Below, in pieces: positions 1 through 12,819 of a DNA stretch of 64,000 nucleotides (position 1 is its first letter; every line of letters begins with the position of its first letter). A program made the position numbers and the translations under genes. Source of the DNA: Dama dama (Eukaryota; Chordata; Mammalia; Artiodactyla; Cervidae); contig NC_083701.1 of NCBI RefSeq assembly GCF_033118175.1, positions 56,061,001-56,125,000 of the forward strand, read 5' to 3'. The notes below the pieces were generated by a model. That model was given only the letters and a program-made list of their open reading frames with translations, did no database searches and was not told where the DNA came from.

Positions 1-3000
1 AAAGATAAACAAAATTGATAAAGCGTCAGCCAGATTCATCAAGAAAAAAGAGGGGTTCAAATCAATAAGTCAGGAATGAAAACAGACTAAATTACAACTT
101 ATAACACGGAAATACACAGGAACATAAGACAACTGTTAATGCAAGCAACTATATATGCCTATAAGATGAATAACCTAGAAGACATGAACAAATTCTTATA
201 AGGGTACAGTATCCTAGGACTGGATCAGAAATAAACAGAAAATATAAACGGATCAATCACAAGCAGTGAATTGAAATTGTGATTTAAAAACTCCCAACAA
301 ACAAAAGCTCAGGACCAGATAGCTTAACAGGCAAATTCTATCAAACATGAGAAAAGAGTTAACACTCATCCTTCTGAAACTATTCCAAAAAATTGCTGAG
401 AAGGGAATACTCCCAAACTCATTCTATTAGGTCACTATTACCCAATAACAAAATTAAAAAAAGATACCACAAAAAAAAAGAAACTTACAGGGCAATATCA
501 CTGATGAATATAGATGAAAAAATTCTCAACAAAATCCTAGCAAACCAAAGCAACAATACACTAAATGGATTATACACCATGATCACCATTATCCCAGGGA
601 TGCAAGGATTTTTTTATATCCATAAATCAATTAGTGTGATGCATCACATCAACATATTGAATAAAAACCATATGATCATCTCAACAGATGAAGAAAAAAC
701 TTTTGACAAAATTCAGCATCCATTTATGATAAAAACTTTCCAGAAATTGGGCAGAGAGAACATACCTCAACATAATAAAGGCCAAATATGACAAACCTAC
801 AGCTAACTTTATACTCAATGGTAAAAAACTAAAAGTATTTTCTCTAAGTTCAGGAGCAAAACAAGAGTGCCCACTCTCACCACTGTTATTCAGCACAATT
901 TTGGAAGTCCTAGCCACAGCAGTCAGAGTAGAAAAATTAATAAAAGGAATCCAAAAAGAAGTAAAACTCTCTCTTTTTGCAGATGACTTACTATACATAG
1001 GAAATACTAAAGAGGCTACCAGAAAAATACTAGAGCTCTTCGATGAATTCAGTAAAGTTGCAGGATACAAAATTAATACACAGAAATCTTTTGGATTTCT
1101 ATATGCTAACAATGGAAAATCAGAAAGAGAAACTAAAAGTCCCATTTGCTTACACATCAAAAAGAATAAAATACCTAGAAATAAACCTAATTAAGTGGTC
1201 AAAATACCTGTACTTGAAAAACTATAAACTGATGAAAGTAACTGAAGATGACACAAACAGTTGGAAAAACATACCACGTTCTTACATTGGAAGAATAGGA
1301 CTGTCAAAATAACTATACTACTGAAAGCAATCTACGGATTCAATGTAGTCCCTATCAAATTACCAGTGGCATTTTTCACAGAACTAAAAAAAAATCTGAA
1401 AATTTGTATGGAGACACAAAAGACCCTGAATAGCCAAAGCAATCTTGAGATATAGAAATGGAGCTGGAGGAATGAAGCTCCCTGACTTCAGAATATACTA
1501 CAAAGCTATATTCATTTGTAGTACAGAGGAGTTTCAGGAGGGAGGGGACATATATATACCTGTGGTTGATTTGTGGTATGTGCGGCAGAGGCCAACACAA
1601 TATTGTAGAGCAATTGTCCTCCAATAACTGCATTTTGTCCTATACTTCTCAATGCTGTTGAATTATAAGCTTTGATAATAATTACACTCATCAAAACAGT
1701 TTGATACTACACATACACACATGCACACACACAAAACAGAAATATAGATCAATGGAACAGGATAAAGAGCTCAGAAGTAAAGCTCTGCCTTTAAGTCACT
1801 TAATCCTTGAAAAAGGAGGCAAGATGATACAATGGAAGAAAGACTGGCTCTCCAATTAATGGTTCTGGGAAAACTGGAAGCTAAAATAAGAAATGAAATT
1901 AGAATATTCTCTAATACCATACACAAAAATAAACTCAAACTAGAATCTAAATTTAAGACCAGATACTATAAAACTCTTATAGGGAAACACAGGCATAACA
2001 CTCTTGACGTAAAGTGTAGCAATATCTTTTCCAACCTGTCTCCTAGAGTAATGGAAATAAAGACAAAAACAAATGGAATCTAATTAAACTCAAAAGCTTT
2101 TACACAGCAAAGGAAACCATAAACAAAATGAAAAAACAACCCAAAGAATGGGAGAGAGTATTTGCAAACAGTGTGACCAAGAAGGGATTAATCTTCAAAA
2201 TTTACAAAGAGTATAGGCAGTTTGATGTCAAAAAACAAACAACACAGTCAAACACTGTGCAGAAGACCTAAATAGACATTTCTCCAAAGAAGACATGCAG
2301 ATGACCAAGAGGCACATGAAAAGATATTCAACACTGCTAAGTATTAGAGAAATGCAAATCAAAACTATAATAAGGTGCCACCTCATGGTCAGAATGGTCA
2401 TCATCAAAATTCTTTAAATGCTGGAGAGGGTGTGGAGAAAAGAAAATCCTCCTACACTATTGGTGGGAATGTAAATTGGTATAGCCACTATGGAGAACAG
2501 TATGCAGATTCCTTAAAAAACTAAAAAGAGCTACCATATAATCCCACAATCCCACTCCTGGGCATGTATCCAGAGAAAACCATAATTAGAAAAGACACAT
2601 GCACCCCAGTGTTCATTGCAGCATTACTTACAACAGCCTGGACAGGGAAGCAAACTAAATGTCCATCATCAGAGGAATGGATAAAGAAGATGTGGTACAT
2701 GTATACAATGGAATACAACTCAGCCATTAAAAAAAATTCAATAATCCCATTTATAGCAACATGGATGAGCCTAGAGATTACCATACTAAATGAAGTAAGT
2801 CGGAAAAGGCAAATATCATATGATATCACTTACATGTGGAATTGAAAAAAATACGCAAATAAACTTTTTTACAAAAATAGAAATTGACACACAGTCTTCA
2901 AAAACAAACTTATGGTTACCAAATGGATAAATTGGGGTAGAGATAAGGGTAGTGGGATTAACATATATACACTACTACATGTAAAACAGATAATCAATGA

Positions 3001-3185
3001 GATTTACTGTATAGCACAGGGAACCCTACTCAATATTTTGTAATAACCTAAATGGGAAAACAATCTGAAAAATAATAGATAAATATATATGAATAACTGA
3101 ATCACTTTGCTATAGACCTGAAACTAACACAATATTGTAAATCAATTATATTCCAACATAAAATAAAAAATTTTAAATTAAAAAA
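1..3185 (+). mobile_element. Degenerate L1 LINE: ORF2 part plus 3' UTR
   Basis: Sense-strand L1 whose 5' part lies outside the window. The order of recognisable ORF2 blocks is intact: fingers/palm near 480-790, an RT block with an FADD-type catalytic box near 976-990, the C-terminal region to about 2850, then a ruminant L1-type 3' UTR ending in an A-rich tail near 3180. The frame is broken many times; the longest open pieces are 132 aa (393-791) and 97 aa (901-1194), in different frames. It cannot encode a working protein. A second, shorter L1 3' end interrupts it near 1.5-1.7 kb. Confidence 0.9.
1525..1678 (+). mobile_element. Nested L1 3'-UTR fragment
   Basis: ORF2 sequence is interrupted after the 'tacaaagct' block near 1500-1510 and resumes at 'atcaaaacag' near 1690. 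The insert up to about 1630 reads like a ruminant L1 3' terminus: a G-rich ggaggggacat stretch, then a caatattgta block and a tcctccaataa end. About 45 unassigned bases follow before ORF2 resumes. I see no clear target-site duplication, so the exact edges are uncertain. Confidence 0.6.
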
Positions 3186-3292
3186 ACTGAATAAAAATAA
3201 AAACCAGAACTTGAAATAATAATTATCACTATATTGGTTTTAGGTCACAATTCTAATAAAATGATATTTACAAAACAAAAAAATACATGCAT

Positions 3293-3509
3293 GTGAGCTG
3301 AATCATTTCAGTTGTGTCTGACTCTGCAATCTAATGGTCTGTAGCCCACCAAGCTCATCTGTCCATGGGAATCTCCAGGGAAGAATACTGGAGTGGTTTG
3401 CCTTGCCGTCCTCCAGTGTATCTTCCTGACCCAGGGATTGAATTCACATCTCTTAAGTATACTGAATTGGCAGGTGGGTTTTTACCACAAGGGCCACCTG
3501 GAAAATCTC
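3293..3509 (-). mobile_element. Bov-tA SINE
   Basis: Minus-strand Bov-tA. It reads from the BovA part (gtgtctgactct, then ccatgggaatctccagg and gaatactggagtgg) into the tRNA-Glu-derived head (cctgacccagggattgaa, then gccacctgg). It is diverged by several substitutions. A-rich sequence ending in 'gcat' lies on both sides and may be a worn target-site duplication. Confidence 0.85.
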
Positions 3510-3521
3510 TAAAAAATGCAT

Positions 3522-3569
3522 CAGTTCAGTTCAGTCGCTCAGTCGTGTCCAACTCTTTGCGACCCCATG
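3522..3569 (-). mobile_element. BovB/Bov-A 3'-tail fragment
   Basis: A stretch of about 48 bp with the (ttcag)n tail followed by gtcgctcagtcgtgtcc and gaccccatg, which is the reverse complement of the extreme 3' end of BovB (ART2A-like). It is severely 5'-truncated and sits 12 bp from the preceding SINE. Confidence 0.75.
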
Positions 3570-3852
3570 CACAGGGAATAATATATCAGTTATTTTTGGA
3601 ATGGTAGTAGAAGAATGGAATTTTGGAGGAATACACCCAAAATTCAGTGATGTCAATAACATTCTACTTTTTAATCTAAATAGTGAGTTCACTGTGTTGA
3701 TGTTATTATGCTTCATAAAGTCATGTCAATTACTTATATGTATCAAATATTGCATAACATTTTATTCAGAGCTTTTGTGTATCTTTTAGTGTACCATATA
3801 ATTTGGCTTTGCTAAGAATGATAAGCTAAATTACATCATGCATGAATGAACA

Positions 3853-3975
3853 TAAATAGCATGAATTTGGAGCCAGATAGATCTAGATTGGAATTTTCCT
3901 TGATTTTGATGATTGCTAGATTAAGCTGTATAATCTTGAGTGAGACATTTAGGATCTCTGAATATCAGTCTCTTT
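3853..3975 (+). mobile_element. MIR SINE fragment
   Basis: Shows the MIR order 'ttggagccagat', then 'taatcttgagtgagacattta', then 'ctctgaatatcagt'. These correspond to the tRNA-like head and the conserved core that normally reads 'gtgaccttgggcaag'. Strong divergence fits a mammal-wide old SINE. Confidence 0.7.
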
Positions 3976-4060
3976 CAACAATATTTATTGTACGCCTGCT
4001 ATGTGCTTAGTACAGTTCAGGACACCAGAGGTATAGTGATCAATAAAACAGGGACCACAT
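3976..4060 (-). mobile_element. L2-type 3'-end fragment
   Basis: Contains 'caacaatatttattg', 'ctatgtgcttagtac' and 'gtgatcaataaaaca', which resemble the reverse complement of an L2 3' end. The identity is by pattern only. Confidence 0.45.
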
Positions 4061-4669
4061 CCAGGTACTGCAGGAGATATGGAGAAACGATTACACAGAA
4101 GCCTGGAACGCCTCACCAATAAGCTGAGATACTTGGTGCGAGACCCATGTCAGAGCTCTCTTAGGTGAATTTCTGTGGAAATTATTTCATAGGCCTTTTC
4201 TAAATTGGCTGCTCTTCCAACACTTCTGGGAATATATCTAACACAGACCAGGACATTTTACATCCTAACATTAACATAAGTAGTTGATATAAGAAGCTGG
4301 CAATCTGCTCTTTTGTCGGTCTATCAAATTCCTCACGGTATGAGGTTAGGTCAGCTACAGCACAAGGGACTAACTCTGCAGAGAAGCCTTTCTTGTGACT
4401 TGCTCATATGCTAATAATCGCTGACTGCCTTACTACTTGTATGCTTTCCCCATTTATACTCTCAATCCCCAGGGTCACCAGAAAGAGAATTCCTTTCTCG
4501 CATCTTACTTTTACAGATATCAGGGTCAGAGTTCTCCCCTTTCCTACCTTCCTACCTTCACTTTTCTCTTATTGCCACATTCCCAGTGAGTTCTTGGATA
4601 CTCAAGCAGTCCTGGGGCTACGAGCATGTTGGTTTATCAGTTACCATCTATCCTGGAGGAATTTGTTGC
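4061..4669. other. Unassigned sequence
   Basis: I see no repeat family or exon here. There is a pyrimidine-rich stretch near 4535-4590. An open frame running through it (4408-4884) continues into the next SINE, so it is not gene-like. Confidence 0.5.
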
Positions 4670-4878
4670 TACTGTTGTTTAGTCGCTCAGTTATATCCAA
4701 CTCTTTTGTGACCCTGTGGACCGTAGCCCATCAGGCTCCTCTGTCCATGGGATTTCCCGGGCAAGAATCCTGGAGTGGGTTGTCATTTCCTCCTCCAGAG
4801 GATCTTCCTGACCCAGGGATAACCCATCTCCTGCATTGGCAGGTGGATTCTTTACCACTGAGCTACCCAGGAAACCCA
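4670..4878 (-). mobile_element. Bov-tA SINE
   Basis: Nearly full-length minus-strand Bov-tA, from the 'gttgtttagtcgctcag' tail through 'ccatgggatttcccgg' and 'gatcttcctgacccaggg' to the head at 'gagctacccaggaaa'. Confidence 0.9.
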
Positions 4879-5657
4879 TCTTGAAGTAATATTTGCTCCA
4901 AAAGGGCACATGGCCAGTTTGAGAGCAGAAAAGCTTTCTATCCTTATGTAAGAAGAACCTGAGAAAAATAAAGGGAAAAATCTAATAACGGTATGGTTAC
5001 TCTCAATATAAAATTTGCATATATGATATTCACTGGAATGTAATAAGAAAAACCCTCATATTTAGCAGAAAGGCAGTTTATGTGTCACACAAAGAACCCT
5101 TCTGAAACCAACAGTAAATTCTTATAAAAGGGGATTCATCTATTACTGATAAAGAAACATCAAGAAAATAATCATTAAATTCTCAACATCTGAAAAGTAG
5201 GGAGAAGAAGAGTACTAAAAAGTAAGTCAAAGATATTTGCGTAAGTCATAACTGGGAAATTTCCTACAACTGTGACTGAAGCAACAAAATGAGGCTTGAA
5301 TATGTATTCAGACAGTTATTGTTGGAAAGTAACAGATAATTATTTAATTTCCTAAGAAAAGGGCATAAGAGAATATATTATAGAGCTTGGTCAACCCACA
5401 ACTAAGGTAGTGACACTGACCTTCCTGAAAGGGCATTCCTCACTCTCAAATTCCTCAAAGGAAAATGAACCAGGTAATCAGGCCACAGGGGAGATTTTAA
5501 ATAGTAAAAGTTATTTTCAAGTGTCTGTTTTGCCTCTGGAAATATCTTTATCTAAAACAAGAAATCTTGCCCCATTCACTATCAAGACAAAGAACATAAG
5601 CAAAAACACTTCCCACCACAGTGAGTCTATCTCATTCCATTTTTTCTAAGTAGTTAA
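4879..5657. other. Unassigned AT-rich sequence
   Basis: No repeat family is recognised. A 79-codon open frame at 5410-5649 has no recognisable domain and low-complexity composition, so I treat it as chance. Confidence 0.5.
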
Positions 5658-7496
5658 GGGAAAGATATACCAATTTGAATTCAGAGTTCCAAAGAATAGC
5701 AAGGAGAGATAAGAAAGCCTTCCTCAGTGATCAGTGCAAAGAAATAGAGGAAAACAATACAATGAGAAAGACTAGAGATCTCTTCAAGAAAATTAGAGAT
5801 ACCAAGGGAACATTTCATGCAAAGATGGACTCAATAAAGGACAGAAATGGTATGGACCTAACAGAAGCAGAAGATATTAAGAAGAGGTGGCAAGAATACA
5901 CAGAAGAACTATACAAAAAAGATCTTCATGACCCAGATAACCATGATGGTGTGATCACTCACCAAGAGTCAGACATTCTGGAATGTGAAGTCAAGTGGGC
6001 CTTAGGAAGCATCACTATAAACAAAGCTTGTGGAGGTGATAGAATTCCAGTTGAGCTATTTCAAATCCTGAAAGATGATGCTGTGAAAGTGCTGCACTCA
6101 ATATGCCAGCAAATTTGGAAAACTCAGCAGTGGTCACAGGACTGGAAAAGGTCAGTTTTCACCAATCCCAAAGAAAGGCAATACCAAAGAATGCTCAAAC
6201 TACTGCACAACTGCACTCATCTCACACACTAGCAAAGTAATGCTCAAAATTCTCCAAGCCAGGCTTCAACAATACATGAACCATGAACTTCCACAAGTTC
6301 AAGCTGGATTTAGAAAAGGCAGAGGAACCAGAGATCAAATTGCCAACATCCTCTGAATCATCAAAAAAGCAAGAGAGTTCCAGAAAAACATCTATTTCTG
6401 CTTTATTGACTATGCCAAAGCCTTTGACTGTGTGGATCACAACAAACTGTGGAGAATTCTGAAAGAGATGGCAATACCAGACCACCTGACCTGCCTCTTG
6501 AGAAACCTATATGCAGGTCAAGAAGCAACAGTTAGAACTGGACACGGAACAACAGACTGGTTCCAAATAGGAAAAGGAGTACGTCAAGGCTATATGTTGT
6601 CACCCTGCTTATTTAACTTATATGCAGAGTACATAATGAGAAATGCTGGGCTGGATGAAGCACAAGCTGGAATCAGAATTGCTGGGAGAAATATCAATAA
6701 CCTCAGATATGCAGATGACACCACTCTTATGGAAGAAAGTGAAGAAAAGCTAAAGAGCCTCTTGATGAAAGTGAAAGAGGAGAGTGAAAAAGTTGGCTTA
6801 AAGCTCAACATTCAGAAAACTAAGACCATGGCATCTGGTCCTATCATTTCATGGCAAATAGATGGGGAAACAGTGCAAAAAGTAACAGACTTTATTTCTG
6901 GGGGGCTCCAAAATCACTGCAGATGGTGACTTCAGACATGAAATTGACAGACGCTTACTCCTTGGAAGGAAAGTTATGACCAACCTGGACCGCATATTAA
7001 AAAGCAGAGACATTACTTTGACAACAAAAGCCTATCTAATCAAGGCTATGGTTTTTCCAGTTGTCATGTATGGATGTGAGAGTTGGACTATAAAGAAAGC
7101 TGAGTGCCAAAGAATTGATGCTTTTGAACTGTGGTGTTGGAGAAGACTCTTGAGAGTCCCTTGGATTAAAAGGAGATCCAGCCAGTCCACCTTAAAGGAA
7201 ATCAGTCCTGAGTGTTCATTGGAAGGACTGATGTTGAAGATAAAACTCCAATACATTGGCCACCTGATGCAAAGAGCTAACTCATTTTAAAAGACCCTGA
7301 TGCTGGGAAAGATTGAAGGAAGGAGGAGAAGGGGATGACAAAGGATGAGATGGTTGGATGGCATCACCAACTCAATGAATATGAGTTTGAGTAAATTCCA
7401 AAAGTTGGTGATGGACAGGTAGGCCTGGCGTGCTGCAGTCCATGGGGTCGCAAAGAGTCAGACACGGCTAAGCAACTTAACTGAACTGAACTGAAT
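5658..7496 (+). mobile_element. BovB (RTE) LINE, 5'-truncated, RT domain recognisable
   Basis: BovB copy of about 1.84 kb containing the reverse transcriptase part of the single long ORF and the 3' end. Reverse transcriptase motif A (FIDYAKAFDCVDH) lies near 6400-6442. Motif C, YADD, is encoded at 6708-6719 with both catalytic aspartates kept. The ORF is cut into three frames (5675-6232, 6432-6929, 6976-7290), with an in-frame TGA near 6353, so the copy is dead. It ends with the typical BovB tail 'gactgaa' repeats (ctgaactgaactgaa) at 7481-7495. The endonuclease region is missing. No clear target-site duplication was found. Confidence 0.95.
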
Positions 7497-8555
7497 GATT
7501 TCCAATGCATGGGATTAGGAAATCTTAGAACTATTGGGCTACTAGCTCTACCTTTGTGACATACCTTCACAGAGCAGATCACCGAAAGTTCATCTATCTT
7601 AACTTGAATTTCTTTCTCCTATTGAGATAAATGAGGTTCTGAGCACAAACAAAAGTCCAAGTTCTGGAAAGCATAGGATCCAGACAACATACACAGCACT
7701 ATCAAGAAACTGAGATGTATTTCAACCTGTATGAAGTTTATTTTATGAACTCCTTACTCTAGCACTAAATATCTTCTTGCAAATGGTGCTTTGCTCCAAC
7801 CTCTGCATTCTCTATTCTCCATAATTAAATAAACCCCTGAAAATGTTCCTTTAATTGGTATAGTACTTCTTTCCTTTTGCTGTTTTCACAAGTTCCAATG
7901 GTGCCTTGTGTAGAGCGATTCACACTATTTCTGCCAAGTATAATTTTCCATTAGGATGAGGAAGAAAGACTATTTACAGCTGCATAGTGTATGGCTCAAT
8001 AGCACTGGAAAACAAAAGTCAGGTCACAGATCCCTTTCTCAAAGGCAAATACAGATCAGTTCCTACTTTTGATTCAGGCAGCAAGCCAAACCCAGAATAA
8101 GAGAAGCCATATGTATGTGTTTGAGGGAAACTTGCCTACATAAGTAGGGATTTTCCCCAAATAATGAAGTTAACTTTTTTTATGGCTCTTGAAGGATGAT
8201 GGAAATGTAATGGTCAGACTACACATCTTTAAAAATGCTTTCTCAAATACTCCAAGGTAATTTTTTAAAAAGAAGAAACAGCATGATAAAAGGGTCACAG
8301 TCTTCATCAAGACTGATGAATACAAAAAGGGCAGCAATGGTATTTAAAGGTTCACCAGTTTCTCTACACTCAAACGCAGATGAAACTTGTTCCCAGATAT
8401 TTTTATCCACGTCCAAAAGAAGAAATATCTCTGACTAAATAGGAGCCTAGAGAACTGCCCACTCTCGTGCCCTTTTTTATTTTAATTTATGCTTAAAGAT
8501 CATAAAAAAAGAGTGAGTGAATCTAGTATTACTATCAGAAACCCTCTTTTAGATA
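7497..8555. other. Unassigned sequence
   Basis: I recognise no repeat or exon. A 67-codon frame at 8235-8438 has no family resemblance. Confidence 0.5.
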
Positions 8556-8770
8556 CATGGTTCTCAACAGGGAGCAATTTGGTCCCAAAGGAACACTTGG
8601 CACGTCTAGCGACATTCTTGATGGTCACAACTAGAGTAGGGGAAGTAATTTGCGGCATCTAATAAAGAGAGGCTAGGAATGCCGTAAAACCCTACATGGC
8701 ACAGAACAGTCCTTGACAAGAAAGAATTAGGGCCCAAACTCTTAAGTGCATAGAATAAGAAACGCTGTGG
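8556..8770. mobile_element. MER5A hAT-Charlie DNA transposon (non-autonomous)
   Basis: Matches the MER5A pattern along its length: a 'ggttctcaac' left terminus, 'ttggcacgtctagcgacattc', 'gatggtcacaact', 'ggcatctaataaagagaggc', 'cctacatggcacag', 'aaagaatta' and a degenerate right terminus 'agaaacgctg'. The tagata/tagatc flanks may be what remains of the 8-bp hAT duplication. Confidence 0.85.
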
Positions 8771-9304
8771 TAGATCAGAATCCGCTGGATCAGCCCAGTC
8801 TGTGAGGAAGCACAATCTTACTGATTTCTGATCTTGGAGATCCTTATTGTAAGCAGCCATGTGGAGCCATGTTCTGTGGATGCATTCAATTGGTGGGACT
8901 TCTGTCCTTATTTCTAAGCTGTGTGGTCCTCTTTGTAAGCAGTTATTTGGAAACCACCGCCCTGCTCCTTCCTTCTAGCAGACCTGGCTTTCAGAAAGGC
9001 TCAAAGGGAAGATAGAACTATATTTGCTGATGTTATTTGGCTTTTCCAGCCCACAAAGAATATTCTAAATGAAAAGAAATGACATTTGGAATTTACTTCT
9101 ACCTCAAGGCCAAGTAGTATGTTTGACAATGACTATAAACAAAAAATAAATTTCAAAAACAGTTTGGATACATAAATTCCACTTCATAGCATACAATTAT
9201 ATGTATGAATTCCCAAATTGATATATTTAATCAAGGAAATGATTTACATAGCATATAACAAAAACCAAAAATAGGTTTATGTTTTCTTCTATTTTAAAAC
9301 ATTA
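8771..9304. other. Unassigned sequence
   Basis: No recognisable repeat or exon; AT-rich towards 9100-9300. Confidence 0.5.
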
Positions 9305-9326
9305 TACACACACACACACACACTCT
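9305..9326. repeat. (CA)n microsatellite
   Basis: About ten uninterrupted CA units. A run of 14-15 T follows at 9351-9364. Confidence 0.9.
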
Positions 9327-9364
9327 TAAAAAATATCAGTACAAATGGTAATTTTTTTTTTTTT

Positions 9365-10229
9365 CTTGAAAAGAAAAAAGATGTTCTGGTATAATGTATC
9401 ACATTAACTTTGGTAAGTAACGGTGAAAATAGGGTCGGTGTATATTTTTTGTCTCTCTGTAACCATCTTCCTCAGCAAGATAGTAGGTTGGAAACTTTTT
9501 GTTGGTTTGCCAATTATTCATTTGAAGTTTTACCGGTCCATGAAACTCCAGTTTCGGGAATGACTGTTCTAGTCCAGCCAACAACCAACAATTCACAACC
9601 AAATAATCAGGGTCTTTGCTTAAGCAATTTTAATGGTGAGGAATGTCGTATTTGGCCAGTCCAACTAGAAAGCTGTTTATTTGAGGTGAAACATAACGTG
9701 TGTAATCATCTACTTGCAATTTCTTGGCTTTAGTTCTACCCTTCGGGCCACAGCAAACTAGGCAAATTCTACTTCTACAAGACAGCAATGATGGTCATCA
9801 TATCCATCCCGAACTTTGTCCTCTCTAAGCCAGGCGCATGACACAGCTCAGAGTTCCTCTCACCATTCTGGTCACTCTCTCTGTAAAACAGCTTCCAGTT
9901 TCTATAAAACTGAGCAACATAAGCTTTGGCTGAAAAAAGTTGAATAGTGCTATCATTTTTCTGTTTCCGACATTTCACTCATACTGTTCAGCTTTAGAAC
10001 AAATTAGATTTGTTGGCAGGCTTTAGTAGTATCGATACATAAAACTGTAATCAAATCAAATCATAGATATTGAAATAAATTCTTCTTTTAACCCACATGC
10101 CCCCCTACTGTGTATATATCCAATTGGTGGGGTTTCTCTTTGATTTAAAGTTAGAATTTTTTTTGTAACTTATCTTTCCTAATTTTTATCTTGTTATTGT
10201 CAGCATGTTGTTCCACTCTGATGAGATTC
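9365..10229. other. Unassigned sequence
   Basis: No repeat is recognised. The longest open frame is 107 codons at 9410-9733 (+). It has no domain I know and no splice or promoter context, so I do not call it a gene. Confidence 0.5.
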
Positions 10230-10600
10230 TTAAAAATATTTTCCTTATAAAATATTTCAAACATATGAAAAAATCACAGAGACTAATGTAATAAAAAACC
10301 ATGTGCCCAAATTCAGAAATAATAAATATTAACATTATAGCATATTTTCTTTGGTTATCATTTCTTTTTTCAGAAAACCAAACATTAAAAATAGTTACAG
10401 ACCAACTGATGGCCATGAAATCACAACTCCTTCCCTCCTCTGTGAAACCACTATCATGAACGTGCTATATATCCTTCTCATCCCAGATTTGCATACCTAA
10501 GTCTATATTTACAGATAGCTATAGACCATATGTATGTACATAAACTTTAAACATATGTTATCATACAATATTAATCATTCTCTAACTTATTTATTGAAAA
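10230..10600 (-). mobile_element. Probable old L1 3'-UTR fragment
   Basis: The stretch 'aaaatatttcaaacatatg', followed by a 'catgtgcccaaattcag' block and further AT-rich sequence, resembles old L1M 3' UTRs in reverse orientation. The match is weak and by memory of pattern only. Confidence 0.4.
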
Positions 10601-10609
10601 TATCTCTTT

Positions 10610-10866
10610 TTATCGGAGTTGAAGTGTAGTTGCTTTATACTACTGTGTCAGTTTCCGCTACACAGCAAACTGAATCAGCCATATGTACACGTAGGTCTCC
10701 TCTTTTTTTGGATATCCTTCTCTTGATATCTCCACAGAGCACCAAGGGGAGTCTCCCGTGCTGTAGAGCACGTTCTCATCAGTTATTGATTTTATATATA
10801 GGAGCGTATATATGTCAGTCTCAGGCTCCCAGTTCATTCCACCCATCCCCCTATTTATCTGCAAGG
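10610..10866 (-). mobile_element. L1 3'-UTR fragment
   Basis: Reverse-orientation L1 3' end: 'gttgaagtgtagttgc', 'ctacacagcaaactgaatcag', 'gtgctgtagagcacgttctc', 'gattttatatataggagcg' and 'cccagttcattccacccatc' occur in the order expected for the antisense of a ruminant-lineage L1 3' UTR. Confidence 0.75.
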
Positions 10867-10867
10867 A

Positions 10868-12795
10868 CCAAAAAAATGAGAGAATACTCAAATCACTAAA
10901 ATAAGAAACGAAAGAAGATAAGTAACTACTGCTCTTACAGAATTAAAAAAGGTCATAAGGTAATACCATTACCAATGTATGCCAACAAATCATATATCTT
11001 GGATGAAATGGAAAAGTTCCTAGAAAGACACAAACTACCCAAACTGATTAAAAGAAAAATAGAAAGTTTGAATACACTTACAACAAGAAATTGAATAATA
11101 AAAAAATTCCCACAAAGAAAACCCCAGAAGAGATAACTTCAGTCACTAATTCTACCAAATGTTAAAGGAAAATTTAACACCAAACTTCCTCAAACGCTTT
11201 CAAAAAATAGAAAAGGAACATGTTCCAACTCATTCTATGAGGTCAATATTAGCCTGAATCCAAAATCAGATATTACAAGAAAAGAAAACTATAGACCAAT
11301 ATATTTTCTGACTGCAGGCATAAAAATCTTCCATAAATACTAACAAACTAAATCCAGCAACATATAAAATATATACTGTGACCAATTGCAATTCATTCCA
11401 AGAATACAAAGTTGGCTCAATATATGAACATTAATACACCATACTAATAAAATAAAAGATTAAAAATATTATCATCACAACAGACGCAAAAAAGTACTTG
11501 ACAAAATCCAATACGCTTTATTATAAAAAAACACTCAATAAACTAGGAATAGAAGACAGCTTCCTCAACCAGGTAAAGGATATCTGTGAAAGATTCACAG
11601 CTAACTTCATTCTTAGACATACTGAAAGCCTTTCTCCTAAAATTAAGATGTCTGCTCTCGCTACACTTATTCAATATTGTACCGGAGGCTATAGGAAGAG
11701 AAATTAGACAAGAAGAAAAAATAAAAGGCATCCAGACTGGCAGCAATACTTGAAATTCACTAACAAGACAAATAACCCAATGAAAATATGGGCAAAGAAA
11801 TTAAACATTTCTCCAAAGAAGATATAGAAAAAAAATCTATTAGGGAAAAGCAAGTCAAACCACAACGAGATACTACTGTCCACCTACTAGGGTGATTATA
11901 ATAAAGAAAAAAAAAAAAAAGGCTAAACAGTAAGTGCAGGTGAAGATGTGGAAACTCTCATGTACTGCTGATGGGAATGAAAAAAAAAAATGCAGCTGCT
12001 TTCAAAAACAGTGGTAATTCTTTAAGAAGTTCAATATAGTTACTTTATAACTCTGCAACTCCACTCATAGGTATATATCTAAAAAGATGAAAGCATGTAA
12101 CTTTATAAAAACTTGTATTCAAATGTTTATAGTACCCAAATACTTCATTAAAGCCAAAAAGCAACAACCCAAATGTTCAGCTGATAAATAAACAGAATAT
12201 GGTATATCCACACAATGGAATATTATTCAGCTCTAAAAGTAATGAAGTACTGATACACGCTACATGAAAGAAGTTGGAAGACACTATGCTACATGAAAGA
12301 AGCCAGACATGCAAACTACATTGCATGATTTCATTTACATTCAATGTTTAGAAGGGGCAAATCCATAGAGGTGGAGAAAGCAGCTTTATGGTTGCCAGGG
12401 GCTGGGGGCACAAGGAAATGAGGTCACAGAGTTCTTTGGGAGTGATTAAAATGTTTTAGAATTAGATTGAAGTAGTAATTTCACAGATATATGAGTGTGT
12501 GCTAAGTCGCTTCAGACGTGTCCAACTCGGTACAACACTGTGGACTGTAGCCCGCCAGGCTCCTCTGTCCGTGGGATTCTCCAGGCAAGAATACTGGAGT
12601 GGGTTCCCGCACCCTCCTCCAAGGGATCTTCCCAACCCAGGGATCAAACACAGGTCTCTTGCATTGGCAGGCAGATTCTTTACCACTACTACCACCTGGG
12701 AATCCCTCACAGATATATAGATATACTAAAAATCACCCAACTATATACTTTAAAAGTAAATTTTATGATATGTGAATATATCTCATAAAAAATTA
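10868..12795 (+). mobile_element. Fossil L1M LINE, ORF2 pieces plus 3' UTR
   Basis: Sense ORF2 blocks appear in order but with large gaps: a connector region at 10890-11100, fingers/palm at 11270-11480, part of the palm at 11490-11720, then a jump to the C-terminal region (11760-12330) and 3' UTR ('ggttgccaggggctggggg' near 12393). The catalytic RT box is deleted or unrecognisable. No frame longer than 69 codons survives. A Bov-tA SINE has entered the 3' UTR near 12490, and L1 sequence resumes after it. Confidence 0.85.
12481..12718 (-). mobile_element. Bov-tA SINE with 12-bp TSD
   Basis: Minus-strand Bov-tA at 12493-12706, flanked by identical 12-bp direct repeats (tcacagatatat) at 12481-12492 and 12707-12718. 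The duplication lies in the 3' UTR of the surrounding L1M, so this SINE is younger than that L1. Confidence 0.95.
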
Positions 12796-12819
12796 CAATA
12801 TATTTTGCCACATAAAAAG

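Noticed and set aside
6400..6732. Reverse transcriptase motifs suggesting a bacterial retron or group II intron
   Set aside because: The surrounding sequence, the 3' tail and the ruminant repeat context place it firmly in BovB. Nothing prokaryotic is present.
8556..8770. The 84-codon minus-strand frame over this area as a coding exon
   Set aside because: It lies mostly over the MER5A element and its flank, so it is a chance frame.
9410..9733. 107-codon plus-strand frame as a small gene
   Set aside because: No recognisable domain, no promoter or splice context, and nothing beyond chance for its length.
12493..12706. tRNA genes from tRNA-Glu-like boxes in the SINEs
   Set aside because: The A and B box-like words belong to SINE heads. 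No cloverleaf with a proper anticodon arm and acceptor stem is present.
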